Source: Methanomicrobiales archaeon
GTDB lineage: Archaea > Halobacteriota > Methanomicrobia > Methanomicrobiales > Methanoculleaceae
Reading direction: 5' to 3'
NCBI GenBank assembly: GCA_012510335.1
Contig: JAAZIF010000327.1
Span: 1 to 26,005, forward strand
DNA length: 26,005 bases
Shown here: positions 7,957 through 14,612 of the stretch, one piece after another
Position numbering within the stretch: position 1 is the first letter of the stretch
How the letters are laid out: each line of letters starts with the position of its first letter
Notes under the pieces: generated by a model
Told to the model about the DNA's origin: nothing
What the model saw: only the letters and a program-made list of their open reading frames with translations
Databases searched by the model: none
Program-made: the position numbers and the translations under genes

Positions 7957-8271
7957 ATGATGTTCTGTCCGCAGTGCAAAGGCCTGATGATATCGTCTGG
8001 TGGTCAGCTGAAGTGCAAAAAGTGCGGTTATATCAGGGATATCAACGATTCCGACCGGTTGAAGAAGACAGACAAACGTGTGGAGAAGGAGATCACTATA
8101 GTCGATGATGTAGAGGAGATAGCAACGCTCCCAACAGTGAACGTCAGATGTCCGGAATGCGAATGCACGACGGCATACTGGTGGATGAGGCAGCTCCGGG
8201 CGGCGGATGAGAGCGAGGTCAGGTTCTTCCGCTGCACCGCCTGCGGCAAGACATGGCGCGAGTACGACTGA
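7957..8271 (+). CDS. tfs: transcription factor S (TFIIS/RPB9-like cleavage factor)
   Basis: Stimulates transcript cleavage by backtracked archaeal RNA polymerase. The 104-residue protein has two zinc ribbons. The N-terminal one uses Cys4, Cys7, Cys20 and Cys23 and the C-terminal one Cys65, Cys68, Cys93 and Cys96. Between the last two pairs is the acidic tip RAADESEVRFF, with Asp84-Glu85 as the catalytic pair, so it should be active rather than an inhibitory paralogue. ATG 7957 is chosen over an upstream TTG because of promoter spacing; ATG 7960 is also possible. It is divergent from artA and convergent with a short lysine-rich gene. Confidence 0.94.
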   Translation: MMFCPQCKGLMISSGGQLKCKKCGYIRDINDSDRLKKTDKRVEKEITIVDDVEEIATLPTVNVRCPECECTTAYWWMRQLRAADESEVRFFRCTACGKTWREYD

Positions 8272-8323
8272 CCTTTACCCCGAAGCAGCTGGCGCAAAAA
8301 TAGAGTTTAAGGGAGATTCAGGA

Positions 8324-8398
8324 TTAGTTCTTCTTTGCCTTCTCGGGGGCCTTTTCCTGTTTCTTTTCCGAAGACTTCGCCTTCTTATCCTTTGCCAT
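8324..8398 (-). CDS. 24-residue lysine-rich small protein (hypothetical)
   Basis: I do not recognise this protein. It begins MAKDKKAKSS and ends EKAKKN, with 11 Lys among 24 residues plus Glu, Ala and Ser, and is predicted soluble and disordered. The case for a real gene is its signals. GGAGGTG (8407-8413) sits 8 nt before the ATG, one of the best Shine-Dalgarno matches in the window. A TATA-like CAAAATATAT lies at 8454-8463, at the right distance for a start near 8432. A TATTTTT run (about 8296-8302) follows the TAA. It is convergent with tfs. It might bind nucleic acid or act in another way; nothing in the sequence decides. Confidence 0.6.
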   Translation of the reverse strand: MAKDKKAKSSEKKQEKAPEKAKKN

Positions 8399-8406
8399 GA
8401 ATGACA

Positions 8407-8413
8407 CACCTCC
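8407..8413 (-). promoter_or_regulatory. strong Shine-Dalgarno of the lysine-rich small gene
   Basis: GGAGGTG on the minus strand, 8 nt upstream of ATG 8398; it decides the start of a gene too short for usual ORF finding. Confidence 0.7.
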
Positions 8414-8453
8414 CTCCCGAGGTGGGATATATCTACTCTCGATCATCCTGGAC

Positions 8454-8463
8454 ATATATTTTG
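8454..8463 (-). promoter_or_regulatory. box A upstream of the lysine-rich small gene
   Basis: CAAAATATAT on the minus strand. With the usual spacing of about 25 nt, transcription should start near 8432, giving a leader of roughly 33 nt that contains the Shine-Dalgarno. Confidence 0.5.
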
Positions 8464-8517
8464 CTGTCTCACAATCCCCTATACCAGGAACACGCGGCAA
8501 TTAAGCCGCATTTGCCA

Positions 8518-8540
8518 CCGTCCAGCCACCCCGTGGACGG
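8518..8540 (-). terminator. hairpin downstream of the MnhB-like gene
   Basis: CCGTCCA and TGGACGG form a 7-bp stem with a 9-nt loop, starting 54 nt after the stop of the MnhB-like gene. A second small hairpin (GCGGC/GCCGC, 8494-8509) follows. Together they probably separate this gene from the short lysine-rich gene. Confidence 0.4.
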
Positions 8541-8593
8541 GGAACGCACCGGGATGCCGGCCCTCCCGCAGGATCGCAAAGATCGGGGGGCAG

Positions 8594-9058
8594 CTACCGG
8601 CCTCTCCTGAAGCCGGGCAGCATGTAGAGCGCAATCAGAGACAGGCCCCCTACCACCTCAACGCCAATCACGAGGTTCATGATAGGCATTGCGCCTGCCA
8701 CACCTGAAACTCCCGGAAACAGCCCGGGATCGACTACAATACCTCCAGAGGTTGTGCCCGATCCTCCAAGCCAGTCGACGAAGAGCGCGGTGCCGACCAT
8801 GAACATAACAAACGCCATGAGGATGAAGATGAGCAGCCCCAGAATCTCGACCTTCTGCATCGATCTTCCCGCTATCCGCGCGGAGATCGCTTCTGTGTCG
8901 CGGGCGATCGATGGCAGAAAAACCCCGGCCATGATCGCCATGCCTCCCGAGAACGCCCCCCGGGGTTCCAGATGGCCCTGCACCGCAGTAAACCCGATTG
9001 CCAGGGTGATCAGGGCGACGCCGAAGGCTAGCCAGGCCGCCCTACCCATATGCCCCAC
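8594..9058 (-). CDS. orphan MnhB/MrpB-like membrane protein
   Basis: A 154-residue protein with four predicted membrane spans (about 7-25, 34-50, 70-93 and 122-148). Two stretches resemble subunit B of multisubunit Na+/H+ antiporters and the related subunit of membrane hydrogenases. One is VQGHLEPRGAFSGGMAIMAG, like the family HGH-x-SPGGGFQGG loop. The other is MPIMNLVIGVEVVGGLSLI, like the family's terminal helix. No other antiporter or hydrogenase subunit is encoded nearby, so it cannot be assigned to a complex from this window. GTG 9058 is chosen because AGGAGG lies 9 nt upstream; ATG 9049 is the alternative. The family assignment is by pattern memory only. Confidence 0.7.
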   Translation of the reverse strand: MGHMGRAAWLAFGVALITLAIGFTAVQGHLEPRGAFSGGMAIMAGVFLPSIARDTEAISARIAGRSMQKVEILGLLIFILMAFVMFMVGTALFVDWLGGSGTTSGGIVVDPGLFPGVSGVAGAMPIMNLVIGVEVVGGLSLIALYMLPGFRRGR

Positions 9059-9474
9059 CCCGCAGACCCTCCTGAACCGGGCACGCCGGCAGTGCGCGCT
9101 CCGTGAGCCGCCCGCAATCCATGAACCCGAATGGTGCGCGGCACCCGGTCGTCCCGGCCGCGAGGGTCGTATATCTATTTTCTCGCTTAATCCCTGTAGA
9201 ATCCAGGATATTCACATGCAAAAACACCGGATCTGATTCTACATGATTGACCATGATGATACTATGATCCAGGGTTAATACTTAAATCTATGTATTGAGG
9301 CCATTGTATATCCGGTGAGGTTCTACCAGGAGAAGATCATCGGCGCGAAGTGCATCACCGTAAATACCCTCCCCACGGTATGCTTGGGCGCATGCTCATA
9401 GCCATGCATCCTTCCCGGCAGCCTGAAGCCCCTGGCGAATCGTGCCGGATTCGACGAGCGGGTAAAAAATAGGG
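9059..9474. other. 416-bp intergenic region with candidate promoters
   Basis: No convincing gene is seen. On the minus strand, a box-A-like AAAATAGATATAC (about 9168-9183) could serve the MnhB-like gene with a long leader. On the plus strand, AATACTTAAATC (about 9281-9293) looks like a promoter, and a 28-codon ORF from GTG 9315 follows; it has no independent support. The right end carries a CGAATC/GATTCG hairpin (9436-9453) and the T-run behind the PGF-CTERM gene. Confidence 0.5.
9464..9469 (-). terminator. oligo-T terminator of PGF-CTERM gene
   Basis: Six T residues on the minus strand, 5 nt after the TAA stop of the PGF-CTERM gene. Short T-runs are the common archaeal termination signal. 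Confidence 0.5.
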
Positions 9475-10695
9475 TTACCGCCGGCGCTCCCTTCCTGCGA
9501 AGAGGAGGAGCAGTGCCGCCCCGGCAGAGGCCGCGCCGAACCCTGGCGCTGCCGGCGTGGGTGTTGCCGATTCCTCGAGATTTGCGAGCCACGCGGCGCT
9601 GGAGAGAGGTGAGAGGAAGCGTATGCCCGCAAGGGTGTAGCCGCCGGGCGCACCGGCTGCAGCGTAGATGGCGGTGTCAGGGAATGTCATCCTCCACTGA
9701 ATCGCACCATCCGCATCAGTCCCGAGAGCAAACCCCGCCCCGCTCCTGATATCCTTGCCCGCGATCATGCAGCCCCCGTCGGGCCGCAGGAGAACGGTGT
9801 AGCCTGCGAACCCCTCCATATTCCTGAGCCAGACCTCATCGCCCTTCGCATCAACAAGACCGTACCAGAAGTTGCCCGAGTAGGCAAATCCGCCATCGGC
9901 AGTCTCCTCGACATCGAAGATGACCGGGACTTCATAATTTCTATTCCAGAGCATGTTCCCATCGGCGTCGAGGCGGATGAGGAAAGCGTCCCCGATATCA
10001 TATGAGAAAGGCGACTTCGTGCCCCCGATGACATACCCTCCGTCAGCGGTCACAACTCCTGCGTTCGCGGCAGCAGCCGGGAACGTCCGGTTCCAGACAG
10101 GCACACCGCTGGCGTCGGTCTTTGTGATGACCGCCGTCGTATCATCGGTCGACTCAGGCGGGTTCCAGATCCACCCGATGACGGCATAACCGCCGTCGGC
10201 GGTAGGCCTGACCACCGAGACCTTCTCACCCGGCAGAACCTGCCGCCAGATCTCCTCTCCGCCGGCGCCGAACCTGATCAAGAACGAGCTGCCCCGGTAG
10301 CCAGGGTCATCCTCTGATGCCACCGCAGAGATGTTGTAGCCGCCGACTATGCAACCGCCATCGGCGGTTCCGGCAACGGAGGCAGCCTCCATGTCAGGCA
10401 GCCTCACGGTCCATACCTCGCCTCCCCGGTCATCGGTCTTTACGAGCAGCAGGTCTCCTCTGCCCCCGAACATATTCGCGAGCGCAGATCCGACAGCGAT
10501 GTAGCCGCCGTCCGCTGTATTCGCGACGGCATCGAATTTGCTGTTCTCCTCCGGCGAGAACGTCACGTTCCAGGTGACCGCCGGAGCGGCCTCCGCCGCA
10601 GAGACGACCGCGGCCGGAAACACCGCCATTATAAGCAGCGCCGCGATGATCAACTGGATCGGCGAAGACCGGAAGTATCGATCTCTTTCCGTCAT
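9475..10695 (-). CDS. secreted seven-repeat PGF-CTERM surface protein
   Basis: A cell-surface protein of 406 residues and unknown ligand. It has a signal peptide (basic start, then IQLIIAALLIMAVFPAAVVSA, cleavage near residue 33). The body has seven repeats built on TADGGY-x-x-x-G: TADGGYIAVG, TADGGCIVGG, TADGGYAVIG, TADGGYVIGG, TADGGFAYSG, RPDGGCMIAG and the degenerate APGGYTLAG. Each is followed by a D-x-x-G-x-x-x-W strand, which suggests a seven-bladed beta-propeller. A Thr/Pro linker leads to PGFGAASAGAALLLLFAG and a basic ERRR tail, a textbook PGF-CTERM signal for archaeosortase A. Several N-x-S/T sites are present. ATG 10695 is chosen because the signal peptide starts there; an upstream in-frame TTG at 10812 adds only low-complexity residues. 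The ATG overlaps the stop of a possible leader ORF. Confidence 0.88.
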   Translation of the reverse strand: MTERDRYFRSSPIQLIIAALLIMAVFPAAVVSAAEAAPAVTWNVTFSPEENSKFDAVANTADGGYIAVGSALANMFGGRGDLLLVKTDDRGGEVWTVRLPDMEAASVAGTADGGCIVGGYNISAVASEDDPGYRGSSFLIRFGAGGEEIWRQVLPGEKVSVVRPTADGGYAVIGWIWNPPESTDDTTAVITKTDASGVPVWNRTFPAAAANAGVVTADGGYVIGGTKSPFSYDIGDAFLIRLDADGNMLWNRNYEVPVIFDVEETADGGFAYSGNFWYGLVDAKGDEVWLRNMEGFAGYTVLLRPDGGCMIAGKDIRSGAGFALGTDADGAIQWRMTFPDTAIYAAAGAPGGYTLAGIRFLSPLSSAAWLANLEESATPTPAAPGFGAASAGAALLLLFAGRERRR

Positions 10696-10853
10696 TGAAT
10701 CGATAACTGGTGTGGTGCGGCACGCAAAAAAGGTAATGGTCCGACATCCCGGTGACCGCCGGGGCATTCCACCCCATCCTGCGGGTTCTGATGCGGATGG
10801 TAGAGGATACAACGGCCCTCCCGGGATGCTCGCGAGGGTATCGGCAAATCCAT
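10692..10853 (-). CDS. possible 53-codon leader ORF coupled to PGF-CTERM gene
   Basis: The product is not recognised. The ORF starts with ATG 10853, 11 nt after a full GGAGGTG (10865-10871), and its TGA overlaps the ATG of the PGF-CTERM gene (ATGA). The PGF-CTERM ATG itself has no clear Shine-Dalgarno, so coupling would explain how it is translated. Against a stable protein are the Pro/Arg/His/Gly-rich composition and several codons uncommon here (TTG, TTA, CGA, CGT). It may be a translated leader rather than a functional protein, or chance. Confidence 0.35.
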   Translation of the reverse strand: MDLPIPSRASREGRCILYHPHQNPQDGVECPGGHRDVGPLPFLRAAPHQLSIQ

Positions 10854-10885
10854 TAATGAAGACACACCTCCTATAGCTCTAGCAC

Positions 10886-11896
10886 GTGTTAGCGATATTC
10901 GACGGGATCTGGGTGCGTCTCGGCAGCGAAGGGCGAGCGCTATATGAGCAGGGAGGATACGGCAGGCTGGAGAGAACCGGCCTCCGCCTCGCCCCTGAAG
11001 AGGCGCTTTACCTCATGGAGCGGAATAAGATCGAGGTGAAGGATTTCGACTACGACACCCTGCTCGGCCTCTTTGCCGGTCAGCCGAACTTCATCAGGAA
11101 GTACCTCGTCTACCGCGACATCCGCGAGCGGGGCTACGTGATCCAGCCCGGACCGCATGATTTCCGTGTCTTCCGCCGCGGCCATAAGCCCGGGGCCGGG
11201 AGGTCGCGGTATCTTATCCGTGTTCTCTCTGAAAGGGATCTCATCGACTTCGACCGGCTCAGCCAGGATCTGCTCACCGCGGTCAACATGCGCAAGCAGT
11301 ACCTCCTCGCGGTCGTCGATGACGAGGACGAGCTGACCTACTACGAGGTTCGCATGCAGGATCTCGCCCCGGTCGGGGAGCCGGCTGAATGCAGAGCGCC
11401 GGTGCAGGCCACCCTCTTTGGAACCTACGCACTCGCCCACCTGCCGCCCGGAACCCCGATCGAGGATGACTGGTACGGCAAACGGCTTGACCAGGAACGG
11501 CTTCTCCTCCGGCCAGTCGAATCGATCTACCTTGCGCGCAGGCAGTGTCTCACGATCACGCGAGATGGCGAACCGATGACCACGGAGCAGTTTCTCGATG
11601 CGGCGGCAGAGAAGGATATCGAGATCCGGGAGAAAGAGCGGGTCTTCTCGGATCTCAGGGAGAAAGGCTACATCCCCCGGACCGGCTACAAGTTCGGCCA
11701 TCACTACCGTGTCTACTCAGGGAAGAAGACTCACTCCGAGATGCTCGTCCACGCCGTTGCGTCCGGAACCGCCACACCGATGAGCGTCGTCTCCCGCTCG
11801 GTCAGGCTCGCCCACAGTGTCAAAAAGAAGATGTTGTTTGCCTGCACATACAATACAGATATCAGATACATCGAGTTCGCGAGAATCAAACTGTGA
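10886..11896 (+). CDS. endA: tRNA-splicing endonuclease, tandem-domain type
   Basis: Cuts introns from precursor tRNA at bulge-helix-bulge sites. The 336-residue protein is a fusion of two endonuclease-like repeats, the dimeric arrangement of many euryarchaea. The C-terminal repeat has the full catalytic triad: Tyr277 in HHYRVY, His283 in THSEML and a Lys in the VKKKML stretch (312-315). The N-terminal repeat aligns (DFRVFRRG) but has Phe in place of the Tyr and lacks the His, so it is structural. GTG 10886 is used because homology starts at once (LAIFDGIWVRLG); no clear Shine-Dalgarno is seen on this strand. The trpS gene starts 10 nt after its stop, so they share a transcript. Confidence 0.93.
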   Translation: MLAIFDGIWVRLGSEGRALYEQGGYGRLERTGLRLAPEEALYLMERNKIEVKDFDYDTLLGLFAGQPNFIRKYLVYRDIRERGYVIQPGPHDFRVFRRGHKPGAGRSRYLIRVLSERDLIDFDRLSQDLLTAVNMRKQYLLAVVDDEDELTYYEVRMQDLAPVGEPAECRAPVQATLFGTYALAHLPPGTPIEDDWYGKRLDQERLLLRPVESIYLARRQCLTITRDGEPMTTEQFLDAAAEKDIEIREKERVFSDLREKGYIPRTGYKFGHHYRVYSGKKTHSEMLVHAVASGTATPMSVVSRSVRLAHSVKKKMLFACTYNTDIRYIEFARIKL

Positions 11897-11906
11897 GCGT
11901 CAGTTC

Positions 11907-13166
11907 ATGCAGTCCAGAATGAATCCCTGGTCAAGTAACCAGACCGTCGATGCGAATCGGCTCTTTTCCGATTTCGGCATCGAACCTATCGGTGAGGCCG
12001 CGCAAGGGCTTCCCGATGCACCGTCATTTGTGCGCAGAGGTATTGTCGTCGGGCACCGGGACTACCGGGTGATCGTAGACGCCATCAGGAACCATACCCC
12101 GTTCCATGTCCTGACAGGGTTCATGCCCTCGGGTCTCCCGCACCTCGGGCACCTGATGGTCATGAAGGAGGTGGTCTGGCACGTCCAGCAGGGCGGGAAC
12201 GGCTACGTCGCCATCGCCGACCGGGAGGCCCACGCGGTCCGCGGGATATCGTGGGATAAATGCCGCGAGTTCGGCAGAGAGTATCTCAAAGCCCTCTATG
12301 CCCTCGGGTTTCGCGGCACAACCTACTACCAGAGCAGGAACGAGCGCTTGAAAGACCTTGCGTTCGAGGCCTCCACGAAGGTGAACTTCTCGGAACTCTC
12401 TGCGATATACGGGTTCGGCCCCGAGACCTCGCTTGGCCACGCCGCGAGCGCCGCCACCCAGGTGGGAGATATACTCTTCCCGCAGATCGATGCCGGACCC
12501 GCACCAACGGTCGTCCCGGTCGGGCTCGACCAGGATCCGCACATCAGGCTCACCAGGGACGTGGCCCACAAACTCCGGATGTTCACGGTCGAGGACCGGG
12601 GTGACCATATCAGTGTCCGGTCGAAGAATGCTCCGGCGGAGGCCCTCAAGGCCGTCCACCACGCGTTTACAGGCTCAAAGAAGTATGCCGGCCACGTGGA
12701 CATCACTGGTCTGCCGCATGCATGGGTGGATGAAGGTGTCCGGGAGATCGAGATCGCTCATGGGGGGTTCGGATTCTATCCCCCCTCCTCGACATACCAC
12801 ATATTCATGCCCGGGCTCCAGGGCGGGAAGATGTCGAGCAGTGTCCCGGAGAGCCTGTTCGGGTTCTATGAATCCGATAAATCGGTCAGGAAAAAAGTTC
12901 TGGCTGCGCTGACCGGGGGGCGGATGACGCTTGAGGAGCAGAAACGCCTCGGCGGGGAGCCGGATCGCTGTTCAGTCTACCTCTTAAACCTCTTTCACAT
13001 GCTAGAAGATGATAGGGAACTCTCCGACCTCCGCCGCCGGTGCAAGAGCGGTGAGATGACGTGCGGGCAGTGCAAGAAAGAGACGTTGGAGCGTGTGCAG
13101 GCGTTTCTCATGGACTTGAGGGATAAGATGGATGCAGCCGAACACCTTGCAGATGAGGTGGAATAG
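11907..13166 (+). CDS. trpS: tryptophanyl-tRNA synthetase, archaeal type
   Basis: Charges tRNA-Trp with tryptophan. It is a class I synthetase of 419 residues with the HIGH-like PHLGH (in GLPHLGHLMVMKEVVW) and KMSSS in GGKMSSSVPESLFG. The archaeal/eukaryotic branch is indicated by the N-terminal MNPWSSNQTVD and by VGLDQDPHIRLTRDVA. ATG 11907 has GTGAG about 9 nt upstream; ATG 11919 (MNPWSS) is also possible, and an upstream ATG at 11817 lies inside endA. The TAG stop shares a base with the GTG of pheS. It lies in the endA-trpS-pheS-pheT operon. Confidence 0.95.
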   Translation: MQSRMNPWSSNQTVDANRLFSDFGIEPIGEAAQGLPDAPSFVRRGIVVGHRDYRVIVDAIRNHTPFHVLTGFMPSGLPHLGHLMVMKEVVWHVQQGGNGYVAIADREAHAVRGISWDKCREFGREYLKALYALGFRGTTYYQSRNERLKDLAFEASTKVNFSELSAIYGFGPETSLGHAASAATQVGDILFPQIDAGPAPTVVPVGLDQDPHIRLTRDVAHKLRMFTVEDRGDHISVRSKNAPAEALKAVHHAFTGSKKYAGHVDITGLPHAWVDEGVREIEIAHGGFGFYPPSSTYHIFMPGLQGGKMSSSVPESLFGFYESDKSVRKKVLAALTGGRMTLEEQKRLGGEPDRCSVYLLNLFHMLEDDRELSDLRRRCKSGEMTCGQCKKETLERVQAFLMDLRDKMDAAEHLADEVE

Positions 13167-14611
13167 TGGAACTTACGCTGAATGAGAAGAGGCTCCTGGT
13201 CGCCCTGGAACCGGCAGGCTCGGCCGACGCGGCCACCCTCGCCGACATGATGGATACCCGCCGGGAAGCCGTTGTGCAGTATGCAAACCTCGCCGGCGAG
13301 CGCGGGCTCGTGGATGTGGAGAGGCATGTCTCCCGGCGGTACACCCTGACAGGGGAGGGGAGGAACTACGCCGGCAGGGGCCTCCCGGAGCGGCAGGTGT
13401 TTGAGAGTTTTAAGGATGAGATCCCGATGCGGAGCCTGCAGGCACACCCGCTTGCAAAGATCGCGATCGGCTGGATGCGGAAGAAGGGCTGGATCACCAT
13501 AAGAGGCGGGATCGTGCAGAAGGCCGGCGACGCCTCTTATGGTCCCGATGAGACTGCGTTTGCCCTGGCAGGCGAGAACGGCACGATCGAGGACGGGGAG
13601 GGGATCGCCGATCTCCTCCGGCGCGGCCTCGTGCAGGAGGAGGAGGCCGTCACCTACACCATATCGATCACCCCCCGGGGGCGGGAACTCCTCGCCGCGG
13701 GGCTTGACCTGCAGGAGGAGGTGGGCACGCTCACCCGCGACCAGATCCTCTCCGGCACATGGAGAGACCTCCCGCTCCGGCGCTACGACGTGACGAAACT
13801 CCCAAGACGCGCCTATCCGGGGAAGATCCACCCCTACCAGCGCCTCCTCGATGAGATGCGCCGCGTCCTCCTAGATATGGGGTTTACGGAGATTGCCGGC
13901 GGGATCGTACAGAGTTCGTTCTGGAACTTCGACGCCCTCTTCCAGCCGCAGGATCACCCGGCGCGGGAGATGCAGGATACCTTCTTCCTCGGCGAGCGCT
14001 GGCCGCTCCCTGCAGGGTATGAGCGCGTCCGCAACATGCATGAACACGGCGGAGAGACATCCTCTACCGGCTGGGGAGGTGTCTGGAGCATCGAGAAGGC
14101 GGAGCAGTGCGTGCTCCGGACCCATACGACATGCCTCTCCATCCAGCACCTGGCGGAGCACAAAAAGCCCCCGGTGAAGGCATTTGGCATCGGCAGGGTC
14201 TACCGGCGGGAGGCCACCGACCCCACACACCTCGCTGAGTTCGAGCAGCTTGAGGGGATCGTCATGGACGAAGGGGTCAACTTCCGCCATCTCCTCGGGT
14301 TTTTAAAGGAGTTCTACGCGAAGATGGGCTTTGAGAAAGTCAGGTTCCGCCCCGGTTACTTCCCCTACACCGAGCCCTCCGTGGAGCCTGAGGTCTACGT
14401 CGACGGGCTCGGGTGGGTGGAACTCGGCGGAGCGGGGATCTTCAGACAGGAGGTGACCGCGCCCTTCGGGATCGAGCACCCGGTGCTCGCGTGGGGGCTC
14501 GGGATCAGCCGGGTGGCGATGCTCCGGCTCGGTCTCCGCGACCTCCGGCACCTCTACAGGAGCGACGTCGAGTGGATCCGCCAGATGCCCATCTACGGCT
14601 GGAGGCGGTGA
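13166..14611 (+). CDS. pheS: phenylalanyl-tRNA synthetase alpha subunit
   Basis: Catalytic subunit of the alpha2-beta2 enzyme that charges tRNA-Phe. The 481-residue length fits the archaeal form. An N-terminal winged-helix part (to about residue 90) has LNEKRLLVALEPAGSADAATLA. The class II core follows, with a motif 2 region (FGIGRVYRREATDPTHLAEFEQLEG), a substrate pocket with FRPGYFPYTEPSVEPEV, and motif 3 GLGISRVAMLRLG. The start is GTG 13166, with GAGGTGG upstream, and overlaps the trpS stop by one base. The partner pheT begins 2 nt after its stop. Confidence 0.96.
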   Translation: MELTLNEKRLLVALEPAGSADAATLADMMDTRREAVVQYANLAGERGLVDVERHVSRRYTLTGEGRNYAGRGLPERQVFESFKDEIPMRSLQAHPLAKIAIGWMRKKGWITIRGGIVQKAGDASYGPDETAFALAGENGTIEDGEGIADLLRRGLVQEEEAVTYTISITPRGRELLAAGLDLQEEVGTLTRDQILSGTWRDLPLRRYDVTKLPRRAYPGKIHPYQRLLDEMRRVLLDMGFTEIAGGIVQSSFWNFDALFQPQDHPAREMQDTFFLGERWPLPAGYERVRNMHEHGGETSSTGWGGVWSIEKAEQCVLRTHTTCLSIQHLAEHKKPPVKAFGIGRVYRREATDPTHLAEFEQLEGIVMDEGVNFRHLLGFLKEFYAKMGFEKVRFRPGYFPYTEPSVEPEVYVDGLGWVELGGAGIFRQEVTAPFGIEHPVLAWGLGISRVAMLRLGLRDLRHLYRSDVEWIRQMPIYGWRR

Positions 14612-14612
14612 T

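Noticed and set aside
10696..10812. In-frame N-terminal extension of the PGF-CTERM protein from TTG 10812
   Set aside because: The signal peptide clearly starts at ATG 10695 and the extension is low-complexity with Cys and Pro; secreted proteins rarely have such a long pre-signal part.
10940..11704. 254-residue minus-strand ORF opposite endA
   Set aside because: Antisense shadow of endA, with no start signals or recognisable domain.
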